Assembly (NCBI RefSeq): GCF_003367475.1
Contig: NZ_QRHA01000005.1
Coordinates: 248,001-312,000 of the forward strand
DNA from: Alteromonas aestuariivivens
Lineage (GTDB): Bacteria > Pseudomonadota > Gammaproteobacteria > Enterobacterales > Alteromonadaceae
Direction of reading: 5' to 3'
Length of the DNA stretch: 64,000 bases
Positions 11,938 to 20,919 of the stretch are shown in pieces (position 1 is the first letter of the stretch; every line of letters starts with the position of its first letter). Both the position numbers and the translations under genes were made by a program. Under the pieces are notes generated by a model. It saw only the letters and a program-made list of their open reading frames with translations, made no database searches and was not told the DNA's origin.

Positions 11938-12972
11938 ATGCAGGTCTACCCTAACCGTTTCGCCAATGAACTCAAACAGGGCCTAAAACCCTGCTATCTG
12001 ATATTCGGCGACGAACCCCAGCAAAAATTTGAAATCATCCAGCAGTTGCGGGAACAAGCCCGTAACGCCGGTTTTACCGAACGTACCGTACTGGTGGCCG
12101 ACAAGGATTTCAACTGGGGCGCTCTGATTGAAGCTACCCAGACCCTGTCGCTGTTCGCTTCGCAACAATTAATTGAACTGGAACTGCCCAGCGGAAAACC
12201 GGGGACCGAGGGCTCAAAAATATTGCAGGAAGTGGCTCCTATGCTCGGGCCGGATACCCTGCTCATTGTGCATGGCCCCCGCATTGGCAAGGACGTACAG
12301 AAAGCCAAATGGTTCAAGGTGCTCGACGACATTGGCGTACACTCCCTGTGCTATCCGTTAGAGGGAAAATCACTGCATGGCTGGCTGCAGCAAAAGGTTG
12401 CAGAAGCGGGCCTTAATCTGACGCCGCCCGGCATCAAGTTCATCGCCGATTACTGCGAAGGTAACCTGATGGCAGCCAAACAGGAAATCGACAAGCTTTC
12501 GCTGCTGTTTGAAAACCGCGCCATATCGGAAAAAGACCTGGAGCAGGCCATGGTCGACCAGTCACGGTTTAACGTATTTCAGCTTGTGGATGTCATGCTC
12601 AGTGGCGAGCAACAACGTTGCGTCAAGATGTTATACCGGCTGGAGAGCGAAGGCATCGAGCCCAATATACTGATATGGGCGCTGGTCCGTGAATGGCAAA
12701 CCCTCTGGTCGCTGCAGGTTGTACGACAATCGGGGCAGCCGGTTCAATGGCAAAAATTCGGGATCTGGCGCAACCGCCAGGCGGCCTACGAGTCCGCCCT
12801 GTCCCGCTTGCCGCTGGCTAAACTCAAACGCCTGCAGCAACATTTGCAGGCCGCTGACCTGGCTTTTAAACAAAGCGTTATCGAACGGCCCTATATCAAA
12901 CTTTGCCACCTGTGCATGCTGTTTATGGGTATTCCGCTGGACCATTTCCCGGTACTCGAGACTGAGCAATGA
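11938..12972 (+). CDS. holA: DNA polymerase III subunit delta HolA
   Basis: HolA is the clamp-loader delta subunit, which opens the beta sliding clamp. The 344-residue protein starts MQVYPNRFANEL and has the family pattern LKPCYLIFGDEPQQKFE near residue 20, NMAAKQEIDKL-like helix (NLMAAKQEIDKLSLL) near 178, and a C-terminal domain ending with RPYIKLCHLCMLF. Length matches E. coli (343). It lies 6 nt after lptE and overlaps nadD by 4 nt (ATGA), so all are translated from one message. Confidence 0.96.
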   Translation: MQVYPNRFANELKQGLKPCYLIFGDEPQQKFEIIQQLREQARNAGFTERTVLVADKDFNWGALIEATQTLSLFASQQLIELELPSGKPGTEGSKILQEVAPMLGPDTLLIVHGPRIGKDVQKAKWFKVLDDIGVHSLCYPLEGKSLHGWLQQKVAEAGLNLTPPGIKFIADYCEGNLMAAKQEIDKLSLLFENRAISEKDLEQAMVDQSRFNVFQLVDVMLSGEQQRCVKMLYRLESEGIEPNILIWALVREWQTLWSLQVVRQSGQPVQWQKFGIWRNRQAAYESALSRLPLAKLKRLQQHLQAADLAFKQSVIERPYIKLCHLCMLFMGIPLDHFPVLETEQ

Positions 12973-13622
12973 CGTCACCCGTAACACCCGTAGCATTGCT
13001 CGGAGGGACGTTTAACCCCCCCCACCTCGGTCATATTCAGCCTGCGTTGCAGGCACTGCAATCCATTGGTCTGGGCAAGCTCGGCCTGATGCCCTGCAAG
13101 CTGCCTCCGCACAAGAGTACCAATGGTATCAGTGAGGAACACAGAGTCAGCATGGTAAAGCTGGCTTGCCAGGCCGACCCCAGATTGTACCCGGAACTGA
13201 TTGAATTAACCTTGCCAGAACCGTCCTATTCGGTTAAAACGCTCCGCGCACTCAGAGACCGCCTGGACAGCGAACAGCCCGTATGCTTTTTTATGGGCTG
13301 GGATTCGTTCATCAGCCTTCCGAGCTGGTATGAATGGCAGCAACTTACGCAGTTGTGCCATCTGGTGATCTTGCAAAGGAAATCGTTTCATTCCCAGCCA
13401 GAAAGCGCCGTCAGCAACCTTCTGGCAGAGCACGGCACCAGTGAGCCGCAGAGCCTGATGAAATCACCCGCGGGCAAAATATACATTGCCCAGACTGACG
13501 ATGTTCCGGTTTCTTCAAGCTGGTTGCGAAACCGGGCAACCGAGTGCCTGACACAGGAATGGCAGAAGTGGTTATATCCGCCTGTATTAAACTATATTAA
13601 ACAACACGGCCTGTATCGTTAA
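12969..13622 (+). CDS. nadD: Nicotinate-nucleotide adenylyltransferase NadD
   Basis: NadD transfers AMP from ATP to nicotinate mononucleotide in de novo NAD synthesis. The 217 residues carry the nucleotidyltransferase signature GGTFNPPHLGH (HxGH) at about 12-22 and the C-terminal ISSTxxR-type motif, here SSSWLRN. The gene starts inside the holA stop (ATGA overlap) and is followed by rsfS. Length fits the family (about 213). Confidence 0.96.
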   Translation: MTSPVTPVALLGGTFNPPHLGHIQPALQALQSIGLGKLGLMPCKLPPHKSTNGISEEHRVSMVKLACQADPRLYPELIELTLPEPSYSVKTLRALRDRLDSEQPVCFFMGWDSFISLPSWYEWQQLTQLCHLVILQRKSFHSQPESAVSNLLAEHGTSEPQSLMKSPAGKIYIAQTDDVPVSSSWLRNRATECLTQEWQKWLYPPVLNYIKQHGLYR

Positions 13623-13648
13623 AGCAGGTCAGTAAGCGAGGAGTACTT

Positions 13649-13966
13649 TTGGAGAGTCAACAACTCAAACAATTCGTAATCGACAAGATTGACGACATGA
13701 AAGCCCGCGACGTTATTGAACTGGATGTCAAAGGCAAGTCGAGTATTACCGATACCATGATTGTGTGTTCCGGTAATTCGAAGCGACATGTGATTGCCAT
13801 AGCTGAAAACCTGATGCTGGAAGCAAAGCACGCAGGCCTGGCACCGCTGAATGTAGAAGGCAAAGACACTGGCGAATGGGTACTGGTGGATTTGGGTGAA
13901 ATCATTGTCCACGTGATGCAGGACGAAACCCGCGACTTCTACCAGCTGGAAAAGCTCTGGTCCTAG
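13649..13966 (+). CDS. rsfS: Ribosomal silencing factor RsfS (TTG start)
   Basis: RsfS binds ribosomal protein uL14 and blocks subunit joining when nutrients are short. The 105-residue protein begins at a TTG codon; GCGAGGAG at 13636-13643 is a strong Shine-Dalgarno 5 nt upstream, and no ATG fits. The family motifs DVKGKSSITDTMIVCSG and EWVLVDLGEIIVHVM are intact. It is the last gene of the leuS operon: a terminator begins 19 bp after its stop. Confidence 0.96.
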   Translation: MESQQLKQFVIDKIDDMKARDVIELDVKGKSSITDTMIVCSGNSKRHVIAIAENLMLEAKHAGLAPLNVEGKDTGEWVLVDLGEIIVHVMQDETRDFYQLEKLWS

Positions 13967-13984
13967 CACAGGAACAGGTCGGTA

Positions 13985-14016
13985 CAGCCCTCGAATTCAA
14001 ACCGGGCTGCTTTTTT
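13985..14016 (+). terminator. Rho-independent terminator after rsfS
   Basis: CAGCCC (13985-13990) pairs with GGGCTG (14004-14009) around a 13-nt loop and is followed by CTTTTTT. It closes the leuS-lptE-holA-nadD-rsfS transcript and implies a separate promoter for rlmH in 14017-14090. Confidence 0.75.
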
Positions 14017-14101
14017 AGTGGGTGCGTGGCATAGTAGCGTGTGAAACCATTCCTCAGGTCGGTGTCGTTATCTTTAATTACTGTAAGGAAGTACTGAAGC
14101 A

Positions 14102-14572
14102 GTGCGTATTCAGATAGTTGCTGTTGGAACAAAAATGCCAAACTGGGTGAATGCGGGCGTGGATGAATTTCTGCGCCGATTCCCGGCTGACATGCCGGTC
14201 TCGTTCACCGAAATTCCAGCCGGCAAGCGGGGCAAAAACGCCGACATTCCCCGCATCCTGAGTAAAGAGGGCGACGCCATGCTCGCCGCAATCCCGAAAG
14301 GCAACCGCATTGTCACACTTGAGGTAACCGGTAAACCCTGGGATACCCCTCAGTTGGCCCGCCAACTGGACAGCTGGAAAATGGACGGCCGCGACGTCAG
14401 TTTGCTCATAGGCGGGCCGGAAGGCCTGGCCCCGCAATGCACCGAAATTTCGGAACAGCGCTGGTCGCTGTCGCCACTTACTCTGCCCCATCCGCTGGTA
14501 CGCATTCTGATCACAGAGAGTCTTTACCGGGCCTGGTCTGTCACCCAAAATCACCCGTACCACCGGGAGTAA
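14102..14572 (+). CDS. rlmH: 23S rRNA pseudouridine-1915 N3-methyltransferase RlmH (GTG start)
   Basis: RlmH is a SPOUT-class enzyme that methylates pseudouridine 1915 in helix 69 of 23S rRNA. The 156-residue protein starts at GTG ([16 protein letters not shown]) and has the SAM-knot motif LLIGGPEGL at about 101-109 and the C-terminal [18 protein letters not shown] typical of the family. It begins the elongasome operon rlmH-mrdA-mrdB-rlpA, in the same order as in Pseudomonas; mrdA starts 5 nt after its stop. Confidence 0.97.
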   Translation: MRIQIVAVGTKMPNWVNAGVDEFLRRFPADMPVSFTEIPAGKRGKNADIPRILSKEGDAMLAAIPKGNRIVTLEVTGKPWDTPQLARQLDSWKMDGRDVSLLIGGPEGLAPQCTEISEQRWSLSPLTLPHPLVRILITESLYRAWSVTQNHPYHRE

Positions 14573-14577
14573 TCGCA

Positions 14578-16485
14578 GTGCCGCGCAAACGCCAGACCAT
14601 TCGCGACCACACCGCTGAAGCCAATTTGTTTGCCCGCCGGGCAATGATTGCCATGCTGATAGTGCTACTGCTGATAAGCATCGTGATCAGCAACCTTTAT
14701 GTACTTCAAATCCGCCAGCACGAGGATTACCAGACCCGTTCAAACGGCAACCGCATAAAAGTACTGCCTATCGCTCCCAATCGCGGTCTGATCTACGACC
14801 GCAACGGCGTTTTGCTGGCTGAGAACCGGCCGGTTTTCAGCCTTGAGCTGATACCGGAACAAATCGATGATCTCGAAGGAACCATCACCCAGCTCACCGA
14901 GCTCATGGGTATAACCGAAGAAGAGAAAGAAAACTTTTTCAGTAACCTGAGAGGCCAGCGCCGGTTTAAGCCAGTGGCATTGCGAACCCAGCTTACCGAG
15001 CTGGAAGTGGCACGTTTTTCTGCCCATCAGCACCAGTTTCCCGGTGTTGGAATTGAAGCCCGCCTGTCACGTTTTTACCCCTATGGCGATGCCCTGACTC
15101 ATGTACTGGGCTATGTGGCCAAAATCAACAAAAAAGACCTGCAGAAAATCGTTGAGGCCGGCCAGGAAGCCAATTACGCCGCCACTTACGACATCGGCAA
15201 ACTGGGGATAGAAAAATTTCACGAAGAAGTCCTGCACGGTACTGTGGGCTATCAGCAGGTGGAAGTGAACAATCAGGGCCGGATAATCCGCACGCTGAAC
15301 GTAGACCCGCCAGTCCCGGGCCGGGATATTGTGCTGAATATCGATATCGAACTGCAACTGGCGGCACAACAGGCACTGGAAGGAAAGCGTGGCACCATTG
15401 TGGTAACGTCACCGAAAACCGGCGGCGTTCTGGCCATGTATTCCAGCCCAAGCTACGACCCCAACCTGTTTGTTCATGGAATCAGCCGAACCAATTACTC
15501 TGCCCTGCTGAATTCGCCTGACCGCCCGCTCATAAACCGTGCTACCCAGGGCCAGTATCCTCCGGCCTCCACCATTAAGCCCCATCTGGCGGTGTTAGGG
15601 CTGGAACAGAAAGTGATAGATGCCAAAACCACCATCAATGATCGCGGGCGCTACCAGTTACCCAATGTTGATCACGTGTGGCGGGACTGGAAAAAATGGG
15701 GCCACGGCAAAGTGGATGTTACCAAAGCCATTGAGGTTTCCTGCGACACCTTCTACTACGATCTGGCCTACCAGCTTGGTATTGACCGAATTAGCGAAGC
15801 CATGTCTGAATTCGGCTTTGGAGACTACACCGGCATCGACCTGTACGAGGAATCAGACGCGAATATGCCCAGCCGGGGCTGGAAGCGTGCCCGCTTTAAC
15901 CAGCCCTGGTACATTGGTGATACCATTCCGGTAGGCATTGGCCAAAGTTACTGGACCGCCACCCCAATTCAGCTGAACCAGTCGATTAATGCCTTAATCA
16001 ACCATGGCGAACGCTTTGTACCCCAAATTCTGCGCGGCTTTATGCACGACAACGGTGAGATCAGTCTGGAGCCACTCAAAACCCTGCGCCCCATCATGGT
16101 TTCCGAACACAAAAACTGGGATTTGGTGCTGAAGGCAATGTATGAAGTGGTTAACGGCAAAGACGGTACCGCCAGGCATGCCTTCTCCGATACGCCTTAT
16201 ATATCGGCAGGAAAAACCGGCACCGCCCAGTTGTTCACCGTTGGTCAGGATGAAGAATACGAAGCCGAGGATGTGTCGGAAAGGCTGCGTGACAATGCCA
16301 TGTACGTTGGATTCGCGCCATACTCAGACCCTCAGGTCACCGTATCGCTGGTGGTGGAAAACGCCGGCGGCGGCAGCTCCAATGCCGCACCAATAGCCAG
16401 GGAAATCATGGATTTCTATTTCCGTCACCACGAATTTCCAAACCGGCAAGCCATCTCTGCGACAAGATCGGAGGGCGCCGAATGA
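14578..16485 (+). CDS. mrdA: Penicillin-binding protein 2 (elongasome transpeptidase)
   Basis: PBP2 cross-links peptidoglycan during lateral wall growth with RodA. The start chosen is the GTG at 14578 (PRKRQTIRDHTAEANLF follows), with GGGAG upstream; it gives 635 residues against 633 in E. coli. There is one N-terminal membrane helix (about 22-42), a PBP dimerisation domain, and a transpeptidase domain with Ser331 in STIK, an SCD motif, and KTG at 546-548. The gene overlaps mrdB by 4 nt. It sits in the periplasm, anchored in the inner membrane. Confidence 0.96.
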   Translation: MPRKRQTIRDHTAEANLFARRAMIAMLIVLLLISIVISNLYVLQIRQHEDYQTRSNGNRIKVLPIAPNRGLIYDRNGVLLAENRPVFSLELIPEQIDDLEGTITQLTELMGITEEEKENFFSNLRGQRRFKPVALRTQLTELEVARFSAHQHQFPGVGIEARLSRFYPYGDALTHVLGYVAKINKKDLQKIVEAGQEANYAATYDIGKLGIEKFHEEVLHGTVGYQQVEVNNQGRIIRTLNVDPPVPGRDIVLNIDIELQLAAQQALEGKRGTIVVTSPKTGGVLAMYSSPSYDPNLFVHGISRTNYSALLNSPDRPLINRATQGQYPPASTIKPHLAVLGLEQKVIDAKTTINDRGRYQLPNVDHVWRDWKKWGHGKVDVTKAIEVSCDTFYYDLAYQLGIDRISEAMSEFGFGDYTGIDLYEESDANMPSRGWKRARFNQPWYIGDTIPVGIGQSYWTATPIQLNQSINALINHGERFVPQILRGFMHDNGEISLEPLKTLRPIMVSEHKNWDLVLKAMYEVVNGKDGTARHAFSDTPYISAGKTGTAQLFTVGQDEEYEAEDVSERLRDNAMYVGFAPYSDPQVTVSLVVENAGGGSSNAAPIAREIMDFYFRHHEFPNRQAISATRSEGAE

Positions 16486-17597
16486 AAAAATCAACCCTGA
16501 AAGCCAACCAGAGCAACTTTCTGCAGCGTATCCACATCGACGCTGTGTTGTTGCTGGGTCTGCTCACCCTGATGGGCGTGGGTATGTTCGTGCTCTACTC
16601 GGCATCCGGACAGGATTTTGGCCAGATAAAACGCCAGATAGCCCGCCTGGGGCTGGCTTTGCTGGTTATGCTGGTTATGGCACAAATCCCCCCCATGGCC
16701 TATCGCAGGCTTTCAGTTTACGCGTATGCCGCCGGGTTACTGATGTTGCTGGCCGTTTTGCTGTTTGGTGATATGGGTAAAGGCGCCCAGCGCTGGCTGG
16801 ATTTGGGCGTGATCCGCTTTCAGCCTTCTGAGCTTATGAAGCTTGCGGTACCCATGATGGTGGCCTGGTACATCAGCAAATTTACCCTGCCACCAAAAAC
16901 CCTGCCGGTATTTTTTGGTTTTGTTCTGGTGGTGGCCCCTACCATTCTGATTGCCAAACAGCCGGATTTGGGCACCTCATTGCTGATTGCCAGTTCAGGT
17001 ATTTTCGCCATTTTTCTGGCCGGTATGAGCTGGCGGCTTATCGGCTTTGTTACCCTGCTTGGCAGTGCGTTCCTGCCCATTTTGTGGTTCTTCCTCATGA
17101 AAGAATACCAAAAACAACGGGTACTCACCTTTCTGAACCCCGAAAGCGACCCCTTAGGTTCGGGGTACCACATCATCCAGTCCAAAATTGCCATCGGTTC
17201 AGGCGGGTTTGAGGGCAAAGGCTGGCTGCAGGGCACCCAGTCGCAGCTGGAATTTTTGCCTGAACGCCACACCGATTTTATCTTTTCCGTCTTCAGTGAA
17301 GAATTTGGCTTTTTAGGTGTGCTGGGCTTGCTGGCTATTTACGTGTTCATCATTGTTCGCGGGCTGATCATTGCCAACCGTGCACAGGACGCTTACAGCA
17401 AACTGCTGGCGGGCAGCATCACCCTGACCTTCTTTGTGTACGTATTTGTGAATATGGGCATGGTATCCGGCCTGCTGCCGGTAGTAGGTGTTCCCCTGCC
17501 GCTGGTGAGTTATGGCGGCACATCCATGGTGACATTGATGGCAGGATTTGGCATTCTGATGGCCATTGGCACTCAAAAACGGTTTTTGTCACGCTGA
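16482..17597 (+). CDS. mrdB: Rod shape-determining SEDS glycosyltransferase RodA
   Basis: RodA polymerises glycan strands as partner of PBP2. The 371-residue polytopic protein has about ten membrane segments and the SEDS signature near the C-terminus (NMGMVSGLLPVVGVPLPLVS). Other family features are LLGLLTLMGVGMFVLYSASG at the N-terminus and the large loop with FLPERHTDFIFSVFSEEFG. It overlaps mrdA by 4 nt and rlpA by 1 nt. mltB, which often lies between rodA and rlpA in pseudomonads, is absent here. Confidence 0.97.
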   Translation: MKKSTLKANQSNFLQRIHIDAVLLLGLLTLMGVGMFVLYSASGQDFGQIKRQIARLGLALLVMLVMAQIPPMAYRRLSVYAYAAGLLMLLAVLLFGDMGKGAQRWLDLGVIRFQPSELMKLAVPMMVAWYISKFTLPPKTLPVFFGFVLVVAPTILIAKQPDLGTSLLIASSGIFAIFLAGMSWRLIGFVTLLGSAFLPILWFFLMKEYQKQRVLTFLNPESDPLGSGYHIIQSKIAIGSGGFEGKGWLQGTQSQLEFLPERHTDFIFSVFSEEFGFLGVLGLLAIYVFIIVRGLIIANRAQDAYSKLLAGSITLTFFVYVFVNMGMVSGLLPVVGVPLPLVSYGGTSMVTLMAGFGILMAIGTQKRFLSR

Positions 17598-18445
17598 TGC
17601 GCACGTTACGCTATCTTTCTGTGTTGGGATTGCTGGCTCTGGCCGGGTGTCAGTCTGCCGGGCGTTACCACCAGCAGCAGGATTCCGCACCAACTTTTGC
17701 CTACGAAGAACCTTCGTTTCAGGATGCCATTCCCAAATATGAGCCTTACCGCCAGTTCAACAGCCGTCCCTATGAAGTGCTGGGCAAGCGCTACGAGCCC
17801 ATGCAATCCGGCAAAGGGTTTGAGCAGACCGGCTTCGCTTCCTGGTACGGGCAGAAGTTTCATGGCCATCTGACATCCAACGGCGAAACCTACAACATGT
17901 TCGCCATGACCGCCGCCCACAAAACCCTGCCCCTTCCTTCGTATGTGCGGGTAACCAACCTGGAAAACGGCACCCAGGCAATTGTTCGCGTAAATGATCG
18001 CGGCCCATTCCACTCTGACCGAATCATCGACCTCTCTTACGCGGCCGCCAAAAAGCTCGGCTACCAGGCCAAAGGCACGGCAAAAGTTAAACTGGAAGTG
18101 ATTTATTTTGATGAAAACGACAACGTGACGGTTGGCAGCCAGCCCACGGTGACGTACGCCGAATACGCCGGTCTGGTCGAACCCAAAAAGCCCGCCGAGG
18201 CCGAATTGACCGGCGCACCGGAATGGTACATTCAGGTGGCGGCTTTGAGCGATGTTAAGCGGGCAGAATCGGTATCATCGGTGTTGTCATCACTGTATCA
18301 GGTTCCGGCACAAATGGCCCAGGTCGACAACATGTACAAATTGCTGCTTGGCCCGCTTTCCGACCGCTTTCAGGTAAAAATGTTACTTGAAGAACTCAAA
18401 CGTAACGGCTACCCCGAGGCCTACACAGTCGAAGCCAGGCTGTAA
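17597..18445 (+). CDS. rlpA: RlpA septal/lateral lytic transglycosylase lipoprotein with SPOR domain
   Basis: RlpA cleaves peptidoglycan strands that lack stem peptides. The 282-residue lipoprotein has lipobox LAGC (Cys18), a double-psi beta-barrel catalytic domain (about 75-165: FASWYGQKFHGHLTSNGE and VNDRGPFHSDRIIDLS), and a C-terminal SPOR domain from about 208 (EWYIQVAALSDVKRAES). SPOR binds denuded glycan at sites of cell division. It starts inside the mrdB stop codon. It is the last gene of its transcript before a 260-bp gap. Confidence 0.95.
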   Translation: MRTLRYLSVLGLLALAGCQSAGRYHQQQDSAPTFAYEEPSFQDAIPKYEPYRQFNSRPYEVLGKRYEPMQSGKGFEQTGFASWYGQKFHGHLTSNGETYNMFAMTAAHKTLPLPSYVRVTNLENGTQAIVRVNDRGPFHSDRIIDLSYAAAKKLGYQAKGTAKVKLEVIYFDENDNVTVGSQPTVTYAEYAGLVEPKKPAEAELTGAPEWYIQVAALSDVKRAESVSSVLSSLYQVPAQMAQVDNMYKLLLGPLSDRFQVKMLLEELKRNGYPEAYTVEARL

Positions 18446-18651
18446 TGTTCAGCGCCACAGCTGTACCAAAACTGGCGTAAAACGGCCAACAATCTGGCAA
18501 TCCGGCTTAAATTACAAGTATTTGCGATAATTCGCTAAACTTTTCCGCCAAAGCCTAGTCCTAGTTCAGGGCTTACGTTAGAATTCCCTGACCAGGGGTA
18601 CTGATTACCATGAGAATGTTTGTTCGCTAACCCGAACCTGATCAAATTCTA

Positions 18652-18680
18652 TTGTGCCCGCACCGTGATAATCGTATAAA
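18652..18680 (+). promoter_or_regulatory. Predicted sigma-70 promoter for dacA
   Basis: TTGTGC (18652-18657) and TATAAA (18675-18680) are 17 bp apart, about 25 bp before the dacA ATG. The rest of the 260-bp rlpA-dacA gap shows only a short inverted repeat, TCAGGG/CCCTGA (18566-18591), and no gene. Confidence 0.5.
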
Positions 18681-18705
18681 TTTTTTAAAAAGTAATAGTT
18701 GAATC

Positions 18706-19902
18706 ATGCACCAAAAAATAAATCGCGCTCGATCCTATCCTGTTTTCGCTTTCCTGAGCCTGCTCGGTTTGTTGCTGACCCTGACCAGTGTTCAGGCCGT
18801 CAGCGCCGTGGTGATCCCACCCGCCCCCAGCGTGGCGGCCAAAGGCTTTGTACTGATGGACCATCAGACCGGGCACGTTATTGCCGAACAGAACGCCGAT
18901 ATGCAACTTGCTCCGGCCAGCCTGACCAAAATCATGACAGTGTACGTAATTGGCAAGGAACTGCTGGCAGGCAACATCAGCATGGATGACGAAGTGACTG
19001 TATCGGAAAATGCCTGGGCGAAAAAATTCCCTGACTCGTCAAAAATGTTCATTGAAGTGGGCACCAAGGTTTCTGTACACGATTTATTGCGCGGTATTGT
19101 TGTGCAATCGGGTAACGACGCCTGTGTGGCCATGGCCGAACACATTGCCGGTTCGGAAAGCGCCTTTGCCAGCATGATGAACGCTCACGCGGCAGAGCTT
19201 GGCATGAACGCTTCCAACTTCGTTAACAGCCACGGCCTGCACGACCCGGACCATTACACCAGCCCTCGTGATATGGCGATTTTGTCCAAGGCACTGATCA
19301 ACGAAACGCCACAAATGTACAAAATCTACAGTGAAAAGGAATTTACCTACAACGGCATTAAGCAGTACAACCGCAACAGCCTGCTGTGGGACCAAAGCAT
19401 GAACGTAGATGGCATTAAAACCGGCCACACCTCCGATGCCGGTTACAGCCTGATCACGTCGGCTGAACAAGGCGGTATGCGTTTGATTTCTGTGGTAATG
19501 GGCACCGACAGCGAACGCGCCCGCAAGGTAGAAAACAAAAAGCTGCTGCGCTACGGCTTCCGTTTCTATGAAACCGTAACCCCCTACAAAGCCGGTGAAA
19601 GCTTTGTAGCGCACCGCATTTACATGGGCGATCGTGAAACCGTAGACCTTGGAATTAACCAATCTACCCCCATAACCATCCCCCGAGGACAAACCGAAAA
19701 CCTGCAGGCCAACTTTGAGCTTAACGACAAGCTCGAAGCGCCGCTCGCCAAAGGCCAGGTTGTCGGTACGCTCTACATTCAGCTGGATGGCGAAGATGTG
19801 GCCCAATACCCGCTGGTTACCCTTCAGGAAGTAAATGAAGGGGGCTTTTTCAGCCGCATGAAAGACTACATCATGCTGCAAATTGGCTGGGACGACGAAT
19901 AA
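18706..19902 (+). CDS. dacA: D-alanyl-D-alanine carboxypeptidase (PBP5/6 family)
   Basis: This periplasmic enzyme trims the terminal D-Ala from peptidoglycan stem peptides. The 398 residues begin with a signal peptide (cut near residue 35, VQAVSA). The active-site motifs are Ser72 in SLTK, SGN at 135-137 and KTG at 238-240. A PBP5 C-terminal beta domain follows, with a terminal amphipathic anchor (FFSRMKDYIMLQIGW). It lies between the rod operon and ybeD-lipB-lipA, the standard gammaproteobacterial order. Confidence 0.96.
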   Translation: MHQKINRARSYPVFAFLSLLGLLLTLTSVQAVSAVVIPPAPSVAAKGFVLMDHQTGHVIAEQNADMQLAPASLTKIMTVYVIGKELLAGNISMDDEVTVSENAWAKKFPDSSKMFIEVGTKVSVHDLLRGIVVQSGNDACVAMAEHIAGSESAFASMMNAHAAELGMNASNFVNSHGLHDPDHYTSPRDMAILSKALINETPQMYKIYSEKEFTYNGIKQYNRNSLLWDQSMNVDGIKTGHTSDAGYSLITSAEQGGMRLISVVMGTDSERARKVENKKLLRYGFRFYETVTPYKAGESFVAHRIYMGDRETVDLGINQSTPITIPRGQTENLQANFELNDKLEAPLAKGQVVGTLYIQLDGEDVAQYPLVTLQEVNEGGFFSRMKDYIMLQIGWDDE

Positions 19903-19931
19903 CATCATCAGCGAATCCAGCTATTCTAGAG

Positions 19932-19967
19932 CGGCCTGATTTGATACAATCCGGCCGTTTTTGTTTT
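19932..19967 (+). terminator. Rho-independent terminator after dacA
   Basis: CGGCC (19932-19936) pairs with GGCCG (19953-19957); inside it GAT (19938-19940) pairs with ATC (19949-19951). A TTTTTGTTTTT tract follows. It separates dacA from ybeD, which begins 25 bp later. Confidence 0.75.
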
Positions 19968-19992
19968 TACTGCTTGAAGTCAAGGATATCTC

Positions 19993-20256
19993 ATGGATAC
20001 CCGTTTCGATGAACTGCTCGAGTTCCCCACCCATCAAACTTTCAAAGTCATGGGCGTGGCACACGAAGATTTACCCACCCAGGTGATTGCGTGCCTGCAA
20101 CAGCACGCACCGGGCGATTATTCCCCCACCGTAAAACCCAGCAGTAAAGGGAATTACCATTCGGTATCGGTGAGCGTACGCGTCACCAGCAAGGAACACA
20201 TGGAACTGATTTACACTGAACTGGCGAAAATCGAACTGGTGAGGGTTGTTCTGTAA
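19993..20256 (+). CDS. ybeD: YbeD family protein (DUF493)
   Basis: An 87-residue ACT-like cytosolic protein of the YbeD/DUF493 family. The signature pattern is [11 protein letters not shown] near residue 10, [13 protein letters not shown] in the middle, and [15 protein letters not shown] at the end; length equals E. coli YbeD (87). Molecular role is not established; conservation next to lipB suggests a link to lipoylation. Its stop codon abuts the lipB GTG with no gap. Confidence 0.93.
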   Translation: MDTRFDELLEFPTHQTFKVMGVAHEDLPTQVIACLQQHAPGDYSPTVKPSSKGNYHSVSVSVRVTSKEHMELIYTELAKIELVRVVL

Positions 20257-20919
20257 GTGACCACACAGGAATTACCACCGGCTCTGGTGATACGCCAGCT
20301 CGGTTGCCAGCCCTACCAGCCTGTGTGGCAGGCCATGCAGCAACTTACTGACACCCGTGACACCAGCACACAGGACGAAATCTGGCTGGTAGAACACCCG
20401 CCGGTATTTACCCAGGGCCAGGCCGGTAAAGCTGAGCACATTCTGATGCCCGGTGACATTCCGGTGGTCCAGGTAGACAGAGGCGGCCAGGTTACCTACC
20501 ACGGCCCGGGCCAGCAGGTACTGTATTTGATGCTGGATATCAAACGCCGTAAACTGGGTGTGCGCCACTTGGTTACGGCGATGGAAAATGCGGTGGTTGC
20601 CCTGCTTGCCGATTATCAGGTAGAAGCGTACGCCAAAAAGGAAGCGCCCGGCGTGTACGTTGACGAGCGCAAGGTTTGCTCGCTGGGCTTAAGAATTCGC
20701 AAGGGCTGTTCGTTTCACGGCCTGGCACTGAACGTAAATATGGATCTGGCTCCGTTTAACCGCATTAACCCTTGCGGGTATGCGGGTATGGAAATGATCG
20801 ACACCAGCCGCCTGGGAGGCCCGAAGGCCCTTTCTGAAGCCGGCCCGGCACTGGTAAAACATTTGCTGGCAGAACTGAACATAAGCCACACCCAACACAA
20901 AGAAGGTTTTGATGAGTAA
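20257..20919 (+). CDS. lipB: Octanoyl-[ACP]:protein N-octanoyltransferase LipB (GTG start)
   Basis: LipB moves octanoate from acyl carrier protein to the lipoyl domains of 2-oxoacid dehydrogenases. The 220-residue protein starts at GTG directly after the ybeD stop. The catalytic pair is Cys173 (NPCGYAGM) and Lys139 ([10 protein letters not shown]), matching Cys169/Lys135 of E. coli. Motifs [12 protein letters not shown] and [11 protein letters not shown] are intact. It overlaps lipA by 8 nt. Confidence 0.97.
   Translation: MTTQELPPALVIRQLGCQPYQPVWQAMQQLTDTRDTSTQDEIWLVEHPPVFTQGQAGKAEHILMPGDIPVVQVDRGGQVTYHGPGQQVLYLMLDIKRRKLGVRHLVTAMENAVVALLADYQVEAYAKKEAPGVYVDERKVCSLGLRIRKGCSFHGLALNVNMDLAPFNRINPCGYAGMEMIDTSRLGGPKALSEAGPALVKHLLAELNISHTQHKEGFDE

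Noticed and set aside
19084..19908. 274-codon open frame antisense to dacA
   Set aside because: dacA motifs are intact on the other strand; the antisense product looks like a shadow.
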